A stretch of 64,000 nucleotides of DNA from Scleromatobacter humisilvae (GTDB lineage: Bacteria; Pseudomonadota; Gammaproteobacteria; Burkholderiales; Burkholderiaceae_C). The translations under genes were made by a program, and so were the position numbers. Each line of letters begins with the position of its first letter. Position 1 is the first letter of the stretch. The notes below the pieces were generated by a model. It searched no databases. It was not told the DNA's origin and was given only the letters and a program-made list of their open reading frames with translations. Shown in pieces: positions 62,847-64,000 of the stretch. The stretch spans positions 207,734-271,733 of the forward strand of contig NZ_JAJLJH010000006.1 in the NCBI RefSeq assembly GCF_023231945.1. The letters run 5' to 3'.

Positions 62847-62906
62847 CGCGCGCAGGCGTGTCGCTTGCTGCCACGGGATGGTCGAAACGTCCCGGAAGGC
62901 CACGCC

Positions 62907-63893
62907 ATGCCTACGCTGCCGCGCTCCATGCACGCCCTGTTGATCCGCCGCTTCGGTGGCCCCGAGGTGGTCGAGTACGCCGAGATCCCGGTGCCCGTGC
63001 CGCGCGATGGCGAGCTGCTGCTCAAGGTCGAGGCCGCCAGCCTGAATCCGGTCGACTGGAAGATCCGCAGCGGCAAGTACCCGGCCGTGACCGAGGCGAT
63101 GTTGCCCTTCGTGCTCGGCCGCGATCTCAGCGCCACGGTGGTCAGCTCGAACGACGCCGAGCTGGTGCCTGGCACGCTGGTGCATGGCCTGATGGCCACC
63201 GAGCACGGCAGCTTCGCGCAGTACGTCGTCGCCAGCGCGAGCGAGCTCGCGCCGGTGCCCGCGATGCTGGACCGCATCGTCGCCGCCGCCGTCCCGCTGG
63301 CCGGACTCACCGCATGGCAGGGGCTGTTCGACCACGGCGGCCTGCGGGCCGGCCAGCGCGTGCTGATCCACGCCGGCGCCGGCGGGGTCGGCCACATGGC
63401 CGTGCAGTTCGCGAAGGCGCGCGGCGCGACGGTGATCGCGACCGCCTCGACCGACGATGTCGAGTTCGTGCGCGGCCTCGGCGCCGACCAGGTCATCGAC
63501 TACAAGAAGCAGCGCTTCGACGACCACGTGCGCGATCTCGACCTCGTCTACGACCTCATCGGCGGCGAAACGCAGGAGCGCTCGTGGCCGCTGCTGAAGA
63601 AGGGCGGCACGCTGGTCTGCACCGTGGCCGAGCCGCCGCAGGACAAGGCGCAGGCACACGGCGTGAAGGCGATGCGCTACACGGCGCAGCCCCGTGGCGA
63701 CCAGCTGCGCGAGATCGACGCGCTGATCCAGGCGGGCAAGGTCAAGCCGCACCTGGCGCGCAAGTACGCGTTCGGCGATGCGAAGGAGGCGCTGCGCACG
63801 CTCGAGGGCGGCCACACGACGGGCAAGCTGGTGTTCGACATGACCGGCGCGATCGCCGACGTGCCGAACCCGATCTACAAGCCGGGCGACTAG
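62907..63893 (+). CDS. Zinc-free quinone oxidoreductase (MDR superfamily)
   Basis: A 328-residue NADPH-binding enzyme. GroES-like start (MHALLIRRFGGPEVVEYAEIPVPVPRDGELLLKVEAASLNPVDWKIRSGKY) without the zinc ligands of alcohol dehydrogenases, then the Rossmann motif GAGGVGHMAVQFAKARGA and a QOR-like C terminus (VKPHLARKYAFGDAKEALRTLEGG). GGAAGG precedes the ATG at 62907. Reduces quinones or enones. The TAG lies directly before a sequence resembling an insertion-sequence end. Confidence 0.92.
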   Translation: MPTLPRSMHALLIRRFGGPEVVEYAEIPVPVPRDGELLLKVEAASLNPVDWKIRSGKYPAVTEAMLPFVLGRDLSATVVSSNDAELVPGTLVHGLMATEHGSFAQYVVASASELAPVPAMLDRIVAAAVPLAGLTAWQGLFDHGGLRAGQRVLIHAGAGGVGHMAVQFAKARGATVIATASTDDVEFVRGLGADQVIDYKKQRFDDHVRDLDLVYDLIGGETQERSWPLLKKGGTLVCTVAEPPQDKAQAHGVKAMRYTAQPRGDQLREIDALIQAGKVKPHLARKYAFGDAKEALRTLEGGHTTGKLVFDMTGAIADVPNPIYKPGD

Positions 63894-64000
63894 GGCCTGT
63901 TCACACTAATAACGTGCCCGCGTGACCATCAGAAAGCCCGCCTTCAAGGCGCGAACGCGCAGGCGTGGTGGGCCCACTCCAAGCGTTCGCAACGCCGAAG
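63894..64000. mobile_element. Possible insertion-sequence end, partial at window edge
   Basis: From 63896 the sequence reads GCCTGTTCACACTAATAACG and continues without a gene to the window end. The opening resembles terminal repeats of IS5-type elements (compare forms with CTGTTCACAC), but no transposase frame fits in 107 bases and the other end is outside the window. Recognition is from memory of similar ends only. Confidence 0.35.

Overview
The window is high-GC bacterial chromosome with dense, mostly short-gapped genes on both strands. The gene content points to a betaproteobacterium of the order Burkholderiales, probably the Roseateles/Mitsuaria/Leptothrix side: an imuA-imuB mutagenesis operon behind a LexA box, two PEP-CTERM surface proteins, RibH behind an FMN riboswitch, a YdiJ-type fused FAD/Fe-S dehydrogenase and GreB paired with a WYL regulator. 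This placement is inference from gene content and base composition; no rRNA or tRNA gene is present to confirm it.

Layout. 1-7.4 kb: a D-xylose operon (xylF, permease, ATPase, xylB, xylA) divergent from a ROK repressor, with a palindromic operator between them. 7.4-10.5 kb: a secreted alpha/beta hydrolase-domain protein and a PEP-CTERM protein. 10.6-17.9 kb: two divergent transcription units (hydratase-like protein, MFS carrier and class V aminotransferase against a GntR/FCD regulator and a D-2-hydroxyacid dehydrogenase) that look like one regulon for organic or hydroxy acids. 17.9-21.9 kb: RarD, a YciI-like protein, a membrane protein, a MarR/short-chain dehydrogenase pair with a near-ideal operator, and YchJ. 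22-24.4 kb: SOS-controlled imuAB without dnaE2. 24.5-27.7 kb: an operon of secreted metallophosphoesterase, PEP-CTERM protein and di-heme peroxidase. 27.7-34.5 kb: secreted proteins of unknown function and a GH31 glycosidase. 34.5-36.8 kb: a tandem pair of tiny secreted peptides, an ArsR/SRPBCC pair whose promoter contains its likely operator, and two small unknown genes.

36.8-45.2 kb: a four-PAS hybrid kinase, a 2OG-Fe oxygenase, a REP-like inverted-repeat cluster followed by two terminators that belong to no visible gene, an S10 carboxypeptidase, a RIO kinase, and an M35-like zinc peptidase overlapping a lipoprotein gene. 45.4-53.8 kb: FMN riboswitch and ribH, an esterase, an overlapping response regulator/sensor kinase pair divergent from an SPFH/SH3-domain pair, and a flavin reductase-like protein. 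53.9-64 kb: a RutE-like nitroreductase, a Sel1-repeat protein, a membrane protein, an unknown protein divergent from a WYL regulator plus greB, a glutamine cyclotransferase, a POT peptide transporter and a zinc-free quinone oxidoreductase; the last about 100 bases resemble the end of an insertion sequence.

Regulation is unusually readable here: five divergent or autoregulated units carry palindromes where an operator would be expected. No CRISPR array, prophage or complete mobile element was seen. The least explained parts are the M35 peptidase/lipoprotein pair, the duplicated peptide genes, the phosphoesterase/PEP-CTERM/peroxidase operon, and the repeat cluster with orphan terminators at 40.8-41.3 kb.
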